64,000 nt of DNA, taken from Prevotella sp. (GTDB taxonomy: Bacteria; Bacteroidota; Bacteroidia; Bacteroidales; Bacteroidaceae). Of this stretch, positions 44,019 through 51,994 are shown piece by piece; the stretch's first letter is position 1, and each line of letters begins with the position of its first letter. A model generated the notes under the pieces. It did not search any database. It saw only the letters and a list, made by a program, of their open reading frames with translations, and had not been told where the DNA came from. The position numbers were made by a program, and so were the translations under genes. Location: contig JALCDQ010000003.1 in the NCBI GenBank assembly GCA_022641735.1, positions 124,001 to 188,000 of the forward strand, in the 5' to 3' direction.

Positions 44019-46226
44019 TTATTTCAATTCCTCGATAAAGAAATTTGCTATCTGGCGAAGGAGGTGATTTCTCGTGTTTCCTCCATAGATACTATGGTTG
44101 CGGTTGGTATAATAATTCTCCTTAAAGTCCTTATCTGCCTGCACTAAAGCTTCCGCATATTCGAATGTATTCTGTGGATGTACGTTATCATCAGCCACTC
44201 CATGACAAATCAGCAATGCTCCATGCAACTTGCCGGCACGTTCAATAGGATTAATAGCATAGCCTTCCGGATTTTCTTTAGGTGTCCGCATATAACGCTC
44301 CGTGTAAATGGTGTCATAGAATTTCCAATTTGTTGGAGGGGCTACAGCTACACCTGCCTTGAAAACATCACGACCTTCACTCATGCTCATCAACGTGTTG
44401 AAACCTCCGAAACTCCATCCCCAAATACCGATTCTGTCTTTATCCACATAGCCTTGCTTACTCAGCCACAATGCTGTTTCTACCTGGTCTTTGGATTCCA
44501 AATCACCCATAGTGAGATAGATAGACTTTTCAAAGTCAGCACCTCGTCCTCCTGTGCCTCTTCCATCCACACAAACAACGATGAAACCTTGCTCTGCCAA
44601 GTAGTAATCGAATGCTCCTCCTTGACCCATACTGCCAACATTCCAAGAGTTTACAACCTGCTGGCTGCCTGGCCCACTATACTGAAAGAGGATGACAGGA
44701 TATTTCTTTGAAGCATCAAAGTTTGCTGGTTTCACCATCCACCCATCCAGTTTCACGCCTTCGGAAGTAGTAAAAGTGAACGTTTCTTTCTTTGTCCATC
44801 CATATTGAGCTATCTTTTGCTTTAGCTCCGCATTATCTTCAAGCGTAGAGAGAACCTTTCCATTGTTATCACGCAACGTATATAAATAAGGTGTATTATA
44901 GTCACTCCACGTGTTGATGAAATACTTATAGTCACCAGAGAATATTGCTGAATTCCAACCTTCTTGATTACTCAGGCGCTCCGTTTTGCCATTCTTGTGG
45001 GAAACAAACACCTGACGGTCATGAGGATTGAGAGCTGCAGCCTGATAATAAACGTCTCCCGTTGGCTCATCATAGCCATAAACAGCAGTTATATCATAGT
45101 TTCCATCCCCAATCTTGCGTATCTGCGTGCCTGCCATATTATAGAGGTAGAGGTGCATATAACCATCTCTATCGCTCGGAAGAAGGATACTGTTATGGCC
45201 GATAATCACATCTTCCATGGCTTCTTCTTTCACATACTTCTTTGAACTTTCCTTGATAAGCAGTTGAGCAACGGTGCTTCTCGGGTTTACCGTATAGAGA
45301 TTGAACTCATCTTGATGGCGATTCATCGTATAGACAATCATTTTCTGCGGGTCTTCCTGCATCATTTTGATGCGAGGGATATAGCCGTCAGCAGCCAAAG
45401 GAACCTGCAGTTTATAGGTCTGATGGCTCTTGATATCGTAGCTCCAAACGCTTACTTTCGAGTTATCTTCCCCTGCTTTCGGGTATTTATAAGAGTAAAG
45501 ACCGGGATAGGCCTCATATTCCACGCGCTCAGGCTTTTCTCCTTTGAAGAGCTGAAGGGAATAAGTCTTCACCTTGCTCTCGTCATATTTCACCCAACAG
45601 AGCATTGTTCCGTCGGCATTGAAGGCATAAGCACAGTTGAAACTGAACTCCTCTTCGTTGACCCAATCCGGTATTCCATTGATGATTTCATTGAATTTCC
45701 CATCCTTGGTAACCTGACTTTCGGCATTATCATAAAGCAGTTTTACGAGGAAAAGATTGTTGTCTCTGACGAAGGCAATCTGATTTCCATCGGGCGACCA
45801 CTGTGGTACTTGCTGTTTTCCGCCATCAGAAAGCTTCTCCAATTTGGTGCTTTTAATCGTATAGATATAGAAATCAGCCTTATATGAACGGCGATAGACA
45901 CGCTCGGTATTGGTGCGGATGAGCATCTTATCTCCTTTTGGAGAGAGGATATAACCATCAAACTTGTCGATTTTCTCCCCCATTGTGTTATTTACATCAA
46001 ACAAAACGGCTGTCTGTTTGCCAGTCTTGAAGGAATATTCAATGATTTGCTTCCCATCCTGCGAGATGCTCGCATACTGGTCAGTGCCCTCAATAGGGTT
46101 GATGCCACTGATGGTTTGGGCAGAAAAAGCACCTGAAGTGATATCCTTGATGTTCATTTTCTGGGCATTAGCGACTATAGAAGAGGTAAGCAAAAGTGAT
46201 GCACACATAGCAATGATTTTATTCAT
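44019..46226 (-). CDS. S9B family dipeptidyl-peptidase (DPP IV-like)
   Basis: 735 residues from the ATG at 46226; signal peptide MNKIIAMCASLLLTSSIVANAQ. N-terminal eight-bladed beta-propeller (DPPIV_N), then an alpha/beta hydrolase with GWSFGG (Ser605), DDNVH (catalytic Asp) and NRNHSIYG (His). Removes N-terminal dipeptides, typically X-Pro, in the periplasm, as part of peptide use by this kind of bacterium. Monocistronic; own promoter. Confidence 0.93.
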   Translation of the reverse strand: MNKIIAMCASLLLTSSIVANAQKMNIKDITSGAFSAQTISGINPIEGTDQYASISQDGKQIIEYSFKTGKQTAVLFDVNNTMGEKIDKFDGYILSPKGDKMLIRTNTERVYRRSYKADFYIYTIKSTKLEKLSDGGKQQVPQWSPDGNQIAFVRDNNLFLVKLLYDNAESQVTKDGKFNEIINGIPDWVNEEEFSFNCAYAFNADGTMLCWVKYDESKVKTYSLQLFKGEKPERVEYEAYPGLYSYKYPKAGEDNSKVSVWSYDIKSHQTYKLQVPLAADGYIPRIKMMQEDPQKMIVYTMNRHQDEFNLYTVNPRSTVAQLLIKESSKKYVKEEAMEDVIIGHNSILLPSDRDGYMHLYLYNMAGTQIRKIGDGNYDITAVYGYDEPTGDVYYQAAALNPHDRQVFVSHKNGKTERLSNQEGWNSAIFSGDYKYFINTWSDYNTPYLYTLRDNNGKVLSTLEDNAELKQKIAQYGWTKKETFTFTTSEGVKLDGWMVKPANFDASKKYPVILFQYSGPGSQQVVNSWNVGSMGQGGAFDYYLAEQGFIVVCVDGRGTGGRGADFEKSIYLTMGDLESKDQVETALWLSKQGYVDKDRIGIWGWSFGGFNTLMSMSEGRDVFKAGVAVAPPTNWKFYDTIYTERYMRTPKENPEGYAINPIERAGKLHGALLICHGVADDNVHPQNTFEYAEALVQADKDFKENYYTNRNHSIYGGNTRNHLLRQIANFFIEELK

Positions 46227-46247
46227 ATCCTTATAGTTTATTTTATG

Positions 46248-46255
46248 CAAAGGTA
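46248..46255 (-). promoter_or_regulatory. -7 box of DPP IV-like gene
   Basis: Minus strand TACCTTTG, 21 bases before the ATG at 46226. Confidence 0.6.
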
Positions 46256-46298
46256 CTAAAAGATTGCCGAACTTAAACTAAAGATGGCAGATTTTTTG

Positions 46299-46306
46299 TA
46301 ATTTTG
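46299..46306 (+). promoter_or_regulatory. -7 box immediately before radical SAM gene
   Basis: TAATTTTG, 9 bases before the ATG at 46316; very short leader predicted. Confidence 0.5.
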
Positions 46307-46315
46307 CAGAAAAAT

Positions 46316-47227
46316 ATGGAGCAATATTATAATGACTACAGCCATTGGATACGTCAGCAGTTTCCTTTCCGAGTGCAGAAGATATCCATCGATGCGGGCT
46401 TTTCCTGTCCTAACAGGGATGGCCGAATCTCCCGTGGAGGCTGTATCTATTGCGACAACCGCACTTTCAACCCCTCTTATTGCAGTCCTCAAAAGAGCAT
46501 CAAAGAGCAGATTGAAGATGGGAAAGCCTTCTTCTCGAGGAAATATCCTGACATGAAATACCTTGCTTACTTTCAGGCTTTCACCAATACTTACGCTCCC
46601 ATCAGTCAGTTAAAGCGTCTCTATGAAGAAGCGCTGCAACAGTCTGATATTGTGGGAATTGTGGTTGGAACTCGTCCTGATTGCATTTCCGAAGAAATCT
46701 TGAATTATTTCAAAGAACTCTCGACGAGATTTTTCGTCCTTATTGAATATGGCATAGAGTCCACGAATGATGAAACCTTACGGAAAATCAACCGTGGCCA
46801 TACCTTCGAATGTTGCCGCCATGCCATTGAAGCGACTCATCAGATGGGGCTTCTAACGGGCGGTCATGTCATCCTCGGCCTTCCCGGAGAGGATGCCGAA
46901 GAAAGTATCCGACAGGCATCTGTCATCTCTGCCCTTCCCTTAGATATCCTCAAAATCCATCAGATGCAAATCATCAAAGGCACGCCGCTTGCCTCTGATT
47001 ATGCCAAAAGCCCTTTCCACGTCTATTCTGTGGAGGAATATATCGAGCTCATTGCTCACTATATCCAGCATCTGAGAAAAGACCTTGTGTTGGAAAGGTT
47101 TGTCAGTCAGTCACCTTCCGACCTTCTGATAGCACCGAAATGGGGTCTCAAGAATTATGAATTTACAAATCTTCTGGTTAATTATCTCATCAAAAACGGC
47201 ATTCATCAAGGCATGAGCTCCGAATAA
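46316..47227 (+). CDS. TIGR01212 family radical SAM protein (YhcC-like)
   Basis: 303 residues. The cluster Cys set is C31 (SCPNRDG), C43 and C46 (GGCIYCDN), the extended C-x11-C-x2-C arrangement of TIGR01212; GGHVILGLPGE later binds SAM. The family is widespread, with no firmly established reaction to my knowledge. Frame begins with TTG at 46304, inside the promoter, so the ATG at 46316 is preferred. Its 3' end overlaps the convergent gldB-like gene by 22 bases. No link to the PqqD-like gene is indicated. Confidence 0.88.
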   Translation: MEQYYNDYSHWIRQQFPFRVQKISIDAGFSCPNRDGRISRGGCIYCDNRTFNPSYCSPQKSIKEQIEDGKAFFSRKYPDMKYLAYFQAFTNTYAPISQLKRLYEEALQQSDIVGIVVGTRPDCISEEILNYFKELSTRFFVLIEYGIESTNDETLRKINRGHTFECCRHAIEATHQMGLLTGGHVILGLPGEDAEESIRQASVISALPLDILKIHQMQIIKGTPLASDYAKSPFHVYSVEEYIELIAHYIQHLRKDLVLERFVSQSPSDLLIAPKWGLKNYEFTNLLVNYLIKNGIHQGMSSE

Positions 47228-48009
47228 TCATTGTTCCCTAACAGCTCACCAGGAGTGAGGTTCGGGTGTTTCCGCATGAATCTGTCTATTATCGTAACGT
47301 ATTCTGTATCAAAGAAATCCGTTTCCATTGCCTTATTGATTACCCACATCACCTTGCCCATGTGAAGGTCTTTCTCGATTTGAGTGCGGTTGTCGTAATT
47401 GTCCATTGGATAAAGGCTCAGCAAATAGAAGCTCAGGCAATCCGGAACGATAAACGACCGCGTCATCGAAATGCGCTGTTGATAAGAATAATACTTCTGA
47501 TAAAGCGGGTATTTGTCGCCCATATACTTATCCAAACAGATGCCTATCGACCTGTCTCCGATGATGACACTCTGGTCCAATGCACCTATCTGCGCGTAAA
47601 CACGAGGCACTGGGATGTTGGGAATCCATTCTTTCAACTTGTCAAAAGTGGTATTAAACTGACTGTTCAAATCATCTATGTTGGCATATTCGGCCTCGAC
47701 GTCGGCAACAAGAACCAACAATACGGAGTCCTGATAGAACTTCAAGAACTTATCACTGATTTCAGGGTCGTTCACTTCACCTATCTGCAGCACCTTCTCC
47801 ACTAAAGTACGCGTCTCCACCGGATATTCAGTGTTCATCGTCTGAAGGGCTGAAAAGTCGCTGGTAGTCAGATACCGACTCTCCAATCGGTCATAGCGCT
47901 GCACCTCAATGCGACCGTTCTGATCGTCTTCCTCATTAGGTTTGAGTTTCCACTCACAAGCTGAAAAGAGGACAAGAATCAAGAGTAATATGGTATTTAT
48001 CTTTTTCAT
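47206..48009 (-). CDS. gldB: GldB-like lipoprotein
   Basis: 267 residues from the ATG at 48009; lipobox FSAC (C18). Contains the DRSIGICLDKYMGDKYPLY segment and the C-terminal pattern RFMRKHPNLTPGELL typical of GldB. In flavobacteria GldB belongs to the gliding/T9SS-related gene set; in non-gliding Bacteroidales its role is unclear. No other gld gene is in the window. Convergent and overlapping by 22 bases with the radical SAM gene. Confidence 0.8.
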   Translation of the reverse strand: MKKINTILLLILVLFSACEWKLKPNEEDDQNGRIEVQRYDRLESRYLTTSDFSALQTMNTEYPVETRTLVEKVLQIGEVNDPEISDKFLKFYQDSVLLVLVADVEAEYANIDDLNSQFNTTFDKLKEWIPNIPVPRVYAQIGALDQSVIIGDRSIGICLDKYMGDKYPLYQKYYSYQQRISMTRSFIVPDCLSFYLLSLYPMDNYDNRTQIEKDLHMGKVMWVINKAMETDFFDTEYVTIIDRFMRKHPNLTPGELLGNNDYSELMP

Positions 48010-48410
48010 CGTATACTGACAATCTTCTTTTATTGACTGCAAAATTACTAAAAAATATTTTAAAAACCAAATTTTTAGCCAAAAAAATTAAATAATTTGG
48101 GCGAAAAGTGAATTTTATTTTAATTTATAGGTAATTTAGAATAGTTAGAAACGATATTTTAACAGAAAACAACTTATGACCGTTCCAATTTCCAGCAACA
48201 AAAAACCATTTTCCTCCTTTTTATCCTTTCCTATTATATAATAGGTGGTCCCTATCTTCAACGAAAATCTGCCTTCAGTTGCATCATGCTTCTTCACTTT
48301 CCCAAATTTGTAAGGGATTTTCTCGAAATACCACTATGCATATATACGGAAATCATTGCATAAATATGCAGAAACAGTCCTTAGAATAGCCGGAAACGAC
48401 CTTCGAGGTT

Positions 48411-48498
48411 GTAAAAGATAGTCTTTCATCCTGTAAAAGGCCGTCTTTTAGAGGGTAAACTATCATCTTTTACAACCTAAAAAACGGTTGTTTACATC
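48411..48498. repeat. 22-bp-period intergenic array G (4 units)
   Basis: Units at 48411, 48433, 48455 and 48477: GTAAAAGATAG..., GTAAAAGGCCG..., GTAAACTATCA... and CTAAAAAACGG.... Right halves are CTTTCAT, CTTTTAG, CTTTTAC and GTTTAC. The 66 bases upstream show weak GAAAC/GAAAT motifs at similar spacing. This array lies between divergent genes. Confidence 0.88.
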
Positions 48499-48774
48499 AT
48501 CAAAAACAGCCTTTTCCGATAAAAACCAAAATCCTTGAATTTCGACTTTCAATTTAAAGCCCCAAAGGCTGCTTATAAGCGACTTTATTTTTTGATCTTC
48601 ATCGTATGCCACCCTCTATTTTCCGATCCACTATAGAGCAATGCATAATTATGCAAAAGACAATCGCCTGAACTATAAAGTTTTTTCCATAAAATCGCAA
48701 TGAGAAAATGACAATTAAGCTCCACACATTCTATAAAAAAACACAAAGGATTTTCATATATCAAGAATTATTAC

Positions 48775-48782
48775 TAACTTTG
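48775..48782 (+). promoter_or_regulatory. -7 box of carboxyltransferase operon
   Basis: TAACTTTG, 42 bases before the ATG at 48825. Confidence 0.6.
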
Positions 48783-48824
48783 CACGTGAATTTAAGAAAT
48801 AAAGAAAATAAGACATATTCGATT

Positions 48825-50390
48825 ATGAGTAAACAAGTAGAAAAAATCAAGGAGCTAATCGCCAAACGCGAGCAAGCTCGCCTTGGAGGTGGACAGAAAG
48901 CCATCGATAAACAGCACGAAAGAGGCAAATATACCGCTCGTGAACGTATCGACATGCTCGTTGACAAAGGTAGTTTTGAGGAGTATGATATGTTCAAACT
49001 GCATCGTTGCCATAACTTCGGCATGGAGAAAAAGCAATATCCTGGCGATGGAGTCGTAGCCGGCTCCGCTACTATTGACGGTCGTTTGGTTTATGTCTAT
49101 GCACAGGATTTCACCGTAAATGGCGGTTCTCTCTCCGAAACGATGGCTGAAAAGATTTGCAAAGTGATGGATATGGCCATGAAGATGGGCGCTCCCGTTA
49201 TCTGCATGAATGACTCCGGAGGTGCCCGTATACAAGAGGGTATCAGCGCTCTTGCCGGTTATGGCGAGATTTTTGAACGCAATATCCTTGCCAGCGGAGT
49301 GATTCCTCAGATCTCAGCAATCCTTGGCCCTTGCGCTGGAGGTGCTGTTTACTCCCCTGCTCTGACGGACTTTATCTTCATGAAAGAACAGACTAGCTAT
49401 ATGTTCCTCACAGGTCCGAAAGTGGTGAAGACCGTTACCGGCGAGGATATCGATGCCGAACACCTCGGTGGAGCCACAGTGCATGCCACGAAGAGTGGCG
49501 TCACCACCTTTACGGCAAAGACCGAAGAGGAATGCATGGAGATGATTAAGACCTTGCTGTCTTACATTCCTTCCAACAATATGGAGGAAGCCCCACGCAC
49601 TGAAAACTCAGACCCTATCGACCGCAAAGAGGACTTATTGAATGAAATCATCCCTGATGACCCTAATCAGGCTTATGATATGTATAAGGTAATCACCGCT
49701 GTTACTGACAATGGTGACTTCTTCGAGGTACAACCAAAGTTTGCAAAAAATATCATTACAGGCTTTGCCCGCTTCAATGGTCAGAGCGTCGGCATCGTCG
49801 CTAATCAACCTTCTGCCTATGCAGGAGTGCTCGATGTGAACGCTTCTCGTAAGGGTGCGCGCTTCGTAAGGTTCTGCGATGCCTTCAACATTCCTATCGT
49901 TTCCTTGGTGGATGTTCCCGGTTTCTTGCCAGGAACAGGACAGGAATACAATGCCGTAATCCTTCATGGAGCTCAATTGCTTTATGCCTACGGAGAGGCA
50001 ACCGTGCCAAAGATTACCATTACACTCAGAAAGAGCTATGGTGGAAGCCATATCGTGATGGGTTGCAAGCAGTTGCGTGCCGACCTTAACTTCGCTTGGC
50101 CTACCTCTGAAATTGCCGTTATGGGTGCTTCAGGAGCAGTGGCTGTGCTCTCCGCAAGGGAAGCTAAAGCCAAGAAAGAGGCTGGTGAAGACGTGAAAGC
50201 CTTTCTCGCTGAGAAGGAGGAAGAATACACCGAGCTCTTCGCCAATCCTTATCAGGCTGCCAGTTTCGGATATATCGACGACGTGATAGAGCCTCGCAAC
50301 ACCCGTTTCCGCATCTGCAGAGGTCTTGCACAACTGCAAACCAAAAAGCAAAGTCTGCCTGCAAAGAAGCACGGATGTATGCCAATGTAA
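48825..50390 (+). CDS. mmdA: Acyl-CoA carboxylase/decarboxylase carboxyltransferase subunit
   Basis: 521 residues from the ATG at 48825 (the frame to 48708 passes through the promoter). Carboxyltransferase domains N and C with GGARIQEGISALAGYGEIF, GPCAGGAVYSPALTDF and VPGFLPGTGQEYNAVI, matching the propionyl-CoA carboxylase beta / methylmalonyl-CoA decarboxylase alpha family. Transfers CO2 between methylmalonyl-CoA (or propionyl/acetyl-CoA) and biotin. Fits the succinate-propionate pathway; the decarboxylase assignment is inference from the following genes. Confidence 0.9.
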   Translation: MSKQVEKIKELIAKREQARLGGGQKAIDKQHERGKYTARERIDMLVDKGSFEEYDMFKLHRCHNFGMEKKQYPGDGVVAGSATIDGRLVYVYAQDFTVNGGSLSETMAEKICKVMDMAMKMGAPVICMNDSGGARIQEGISALAGYGEIFERNILASGVIPQISAILGPCAGGAVYSPALTDFIFMKEQTSYMFLTGPKVVKTVTGEDIDAEHLGGATVHATKSGVTTFTAKTEEECMEMIKTLLSYIPSNNMEEAPRTENSDPIDRKEDLLNEIIPDDPNQAYDMYKVITAVTDNGDFFEVQPKFAKNIITGFARFNGQSVGIVANQPSAYAGVLDVNASRKGARFVRFCDAFNIPIVSLVDVPGFLPGTGQEYNAVILHGAQLLYAYGEATVPKITITLRKSYGGSHIVMGCKQLRADLNFAWPTSEIAVMGASGAVAVLSAREAKAKKEAGEDVKAFLAEKEEEYTELFANPYQAASFGYIDDVIEPRNTRFRICRGLAQLQTKKQSLPAKKHGCMPM

Positions 50391-50406
50391 TTCAAGGAGG
50401 AGCAAA

Positions 50407-50556
50407 ATGGATAAAAACATATATGCTGCCATCGCGATGGCAATCTTTGAATACCAAGGCAACAACGCTCACGACGAAGAGCCGGGCATAATCACCATTA
50501 CACCCCGACATACTTTATGGAATGCCAAGTTCCTAAGTGTAACAAAAAAACCATAA
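50407..50556 (+). CDS. 49-residue protein of carboxyltransferase operon
   Basis: Strong Shine-Dalgarno AGGAGG at 50395-50400 fixes the ATG at 50407; 49 residues beginning MDKNIYAAIAMAIFEY and containing EEPGIITI. It has no TM segment, but it resembles the C-terminal part of sodium-pump gamma/delta subunits (AIAxAI... then PGxITI), like the small epsilon-type subunit of methylmalonyl-CoA decarboxylases. Positioned between carboxyltransferase and biotin carrier with gaps of 16 and 6 bases. Family call tentative. Confidence 0.65.
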   Translation: MDKNIYAAIAMAIFEYQGNNAHDEEPGIITITPRHTLWNAKFLSVTKKP

Positions 50557-50562
50557 CAGAAA

Positions 50563-50994
50563 ATGAAAGAATTCAAATATACCATCGATGGCAAAGAATA
50601 CAAAGTAGCCATTGGAGAAATAGATGAAAACAACGTAGCTGATGTTACTGTAAACGATGAAAGCTACAAAGTGCAGATGGAAAAGCCAGCTGAGCCTGAG
50701 AAGAAAAAGGTGGAACTCGGGAAGCCTGTACATGCAGAACCTTCTGAAGAGGGCTCTACTGCCTCGGCAAACGTGAATACTGCTAATGCTATCAAAGCCC
50801 CACTGCCTGGCACAATCAGGTCAATAGAGGTGGAAGTAGGCCAAGAAGTGAACGCTGGTGATACTGTTGTCGTACTCGAAGCTATGAAAATGGCCAACAA
50901 CATTGAGGCTGAAAAAAGCGGAAAAGTTACTGCCATTTGCGTTAAACAAGGGCAGAGTGTCATGGAAGAAGAGCCTTTAGTTGTTATTGAATAA
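50563..50994 (+). CDS. Biotin carboxyl carrier subunit
   Basis: 143 residues. N-terminal about 40 residues mimic MmdC/OadA carrier proteins ([21 protein letters not shown]), then a linker and the biotinyl domain with EAMKMANN (biotin-Lys 109). Carries the carboxyl group between the carboxyltransferase and a decarboxylase pump or biotin carboxylase. Neither a beta (membrane pump) nor a biotin carboxylase gene follows; a terminator is next. Confidence 0.92.
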   Translation: MKEFKYTIDGKEYKVAIGEIDENNVADVTVNDESYKVQMEKPAEPEKKKVELGKPVHAEPSEEGSTASANVNTANAIKAPLPGTIRSIEVEVGQEVNAGDTVVVLEAMKMANNIEAEKSGKVTAICVKQGQSVMEEEPLVVIE

Positions 50995-51068
50995 ATCTTG
51001 TCTTTTTGCTTGAATTTACTGATAGAGTATATTTAAATTAAAAAGCAAAAATTAAAAATTCTATAATT

Positions 51069-51112
51069 AAACGCCCACTTTTGTTTCTTTTCTAACAAAA
51101 GTGGGCGTTTTC
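51069..51112 (+). terminator. Terminator after carboxyltransferase operon
   Basis: AAACGCCCACTTTTGTT, loop of 8, AACAAAAGTGGGCGTTT: a perfect 17-bp stem ending in T. Confidence 0.9.
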
Positions 51113-51126
51113 TAAAATAAATTTCG

Positions 51127-51134
51127 TACCTTTG
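51127..51134 (+). promoter_or_regulatory. -7 box of GT5-like gene
   Basis: TACCTTTG, 19 bases before the ATG at 51154. Confidence 0.6.
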
Positions 51135-51153
51135 CATACAAACATACAAAGTT

Positions 51154-51960
51154 ATGGCAAAGAAAATACTATTCATTAACCAAGAGATTAACCCTTATGT
51201 AGAAGAATCCGAGATGTCTATTATGGGGCGCGAACTCCCTCGCAAGGTACAGGAAGCTGGATATGAAATCCGCACTTTCATGCCGAAATGGGGCACTATC
51301 AATGAGCGCCGTGGACAGTTGCACGAGGTGATTCGTCTTTCCGGAATGAATCTTATTATCAATGACAGCGACCATCCTTTGATTATCAAGGTCGCTTCTA
51401 TCCCAACCTCAAGAATTCAGGTCTATTTTATCGATAATGATGACTACTTCACCAAACGGAAAATGACCGCAGATGAGAGTGGAATTGAATATCCTGACAA
51501 TGGTGAACGCGCCATCTTCTTCGCACGTGGCGTTCTTGAAACAGTGAAGAAACTTCGCTGGGCTCCTGACCTTGTAGTATGTCAAGGATGGATGGCAGCA
51601 GTGATTCCTCTTTACATCAAGACGGCTTATCATGATGAACCGTCCTTTGCAGAAAGCAAAGTTGTGACGACTCTTTATGAAAGTCAGCTGAAGAACGACC
51701 TTGGTGAGAACTTCAAGAAATGTCTCGAATTTCGCGAAGCAAAGCCTGAACTCCTCAAGCCTTATAAAGCCAAGTTCGATTTTATGGAGCTAGGAAAACT
51801 GGCAATCGACTATAGCGACGGCATCATTGAGGGCAGTCAGAAAGTTAATGATGAACTTCTCAAATATGCAAAGGCCAAGAAGTTGCCTCTGATTGAATAT
51901 CCTGGAGAGAACTTCGCCGAGTCTTATAAGGCATACTTTGAAAGTCTTTTAAGTGAATAA
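51154..51960 (+). CDS. Starch/glycogen synthase N-terminal-domain protein
   Basis: 268 residues: matches only the ADP-glucose-synthase N-terminal half (GT5): KKILFINQEINPYVEESEMSIMGRELPRKVQEAG, FFARGVLETVKKLRWAPDLVVCQGWMAAVIP (residue ranges about 3-36 and 123-153). The C-terminal nucleotide-binding half is missing, so it cannot be a complete GT-B enzyme by itself. It is followed by a DUF4270 lipoprotein, a neighbourhood I recall in Bacteroidales. May be a regulatory or binding protein; activity doubtful. Confidence 0.8.
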   Translation: MAKKILFINQEINPYVEESEMSIMGRELPRKVQEAGYEIRTFMPKWGTINERRGQLHEVIRLSGMNLIINDSDHPLIIKVASIPTSRIQVYFIDNDDYFTKRKMTADESGIEYPDNGERAIFFARGVLETVKKLRWAPDLVVCQGWMAAVIPLYIKTAYHDEPSFAESKVVTTLYESQLKNDLGENFKKCLEFREAKPELLKPYKAKFDFMELGKLAIDYSDGIIEGSQKVNDELLKYAKAKKLPLIEYPGENFAESYKAYFESLLSE

Positions 51961-51994
51961 TTCAGAAAGTTGTAAGAGTTTATATATTTATTAG

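Larger units (their letters stand above)
48010..48824. other. Long AT-rich intergenic region
   Basis: 815 bases between divergent genes; no credible gene. From left: a full promoter for gldB (TAATTTTG at 48040-48047 and TTTG at 48068-48071, minus strand, 20-base gap); a 16-bp perfect palindrome CCTATTATATAATAGG (48230-48245); palindrome-like TGCATAAATATGCA (48357-48370); array G (48411-48498); perfect palindrome TGCATAATTATGCA (48642-48655); and the mmdA -7 box TAACTTTG (48775-48782). Confidence 0.7.

Noticed and set aside
46316..47227. Radical SAM maturase partner of the PqqD-like protein
   Set aside because: The Cys spacing and motifs are those of TIGR01212, a general family; it has a separate promoter and lies beyond a convergent gene 2.4 kb away, and lacks SPASM-type extra Cys.
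48010..48824. Replication origin in the AT-rich palindromic region
   Set aside because: No DnaA-box cluster (TTATCCACA-like) seen and no dnaA, dnaN or parAB-type genes nearby.
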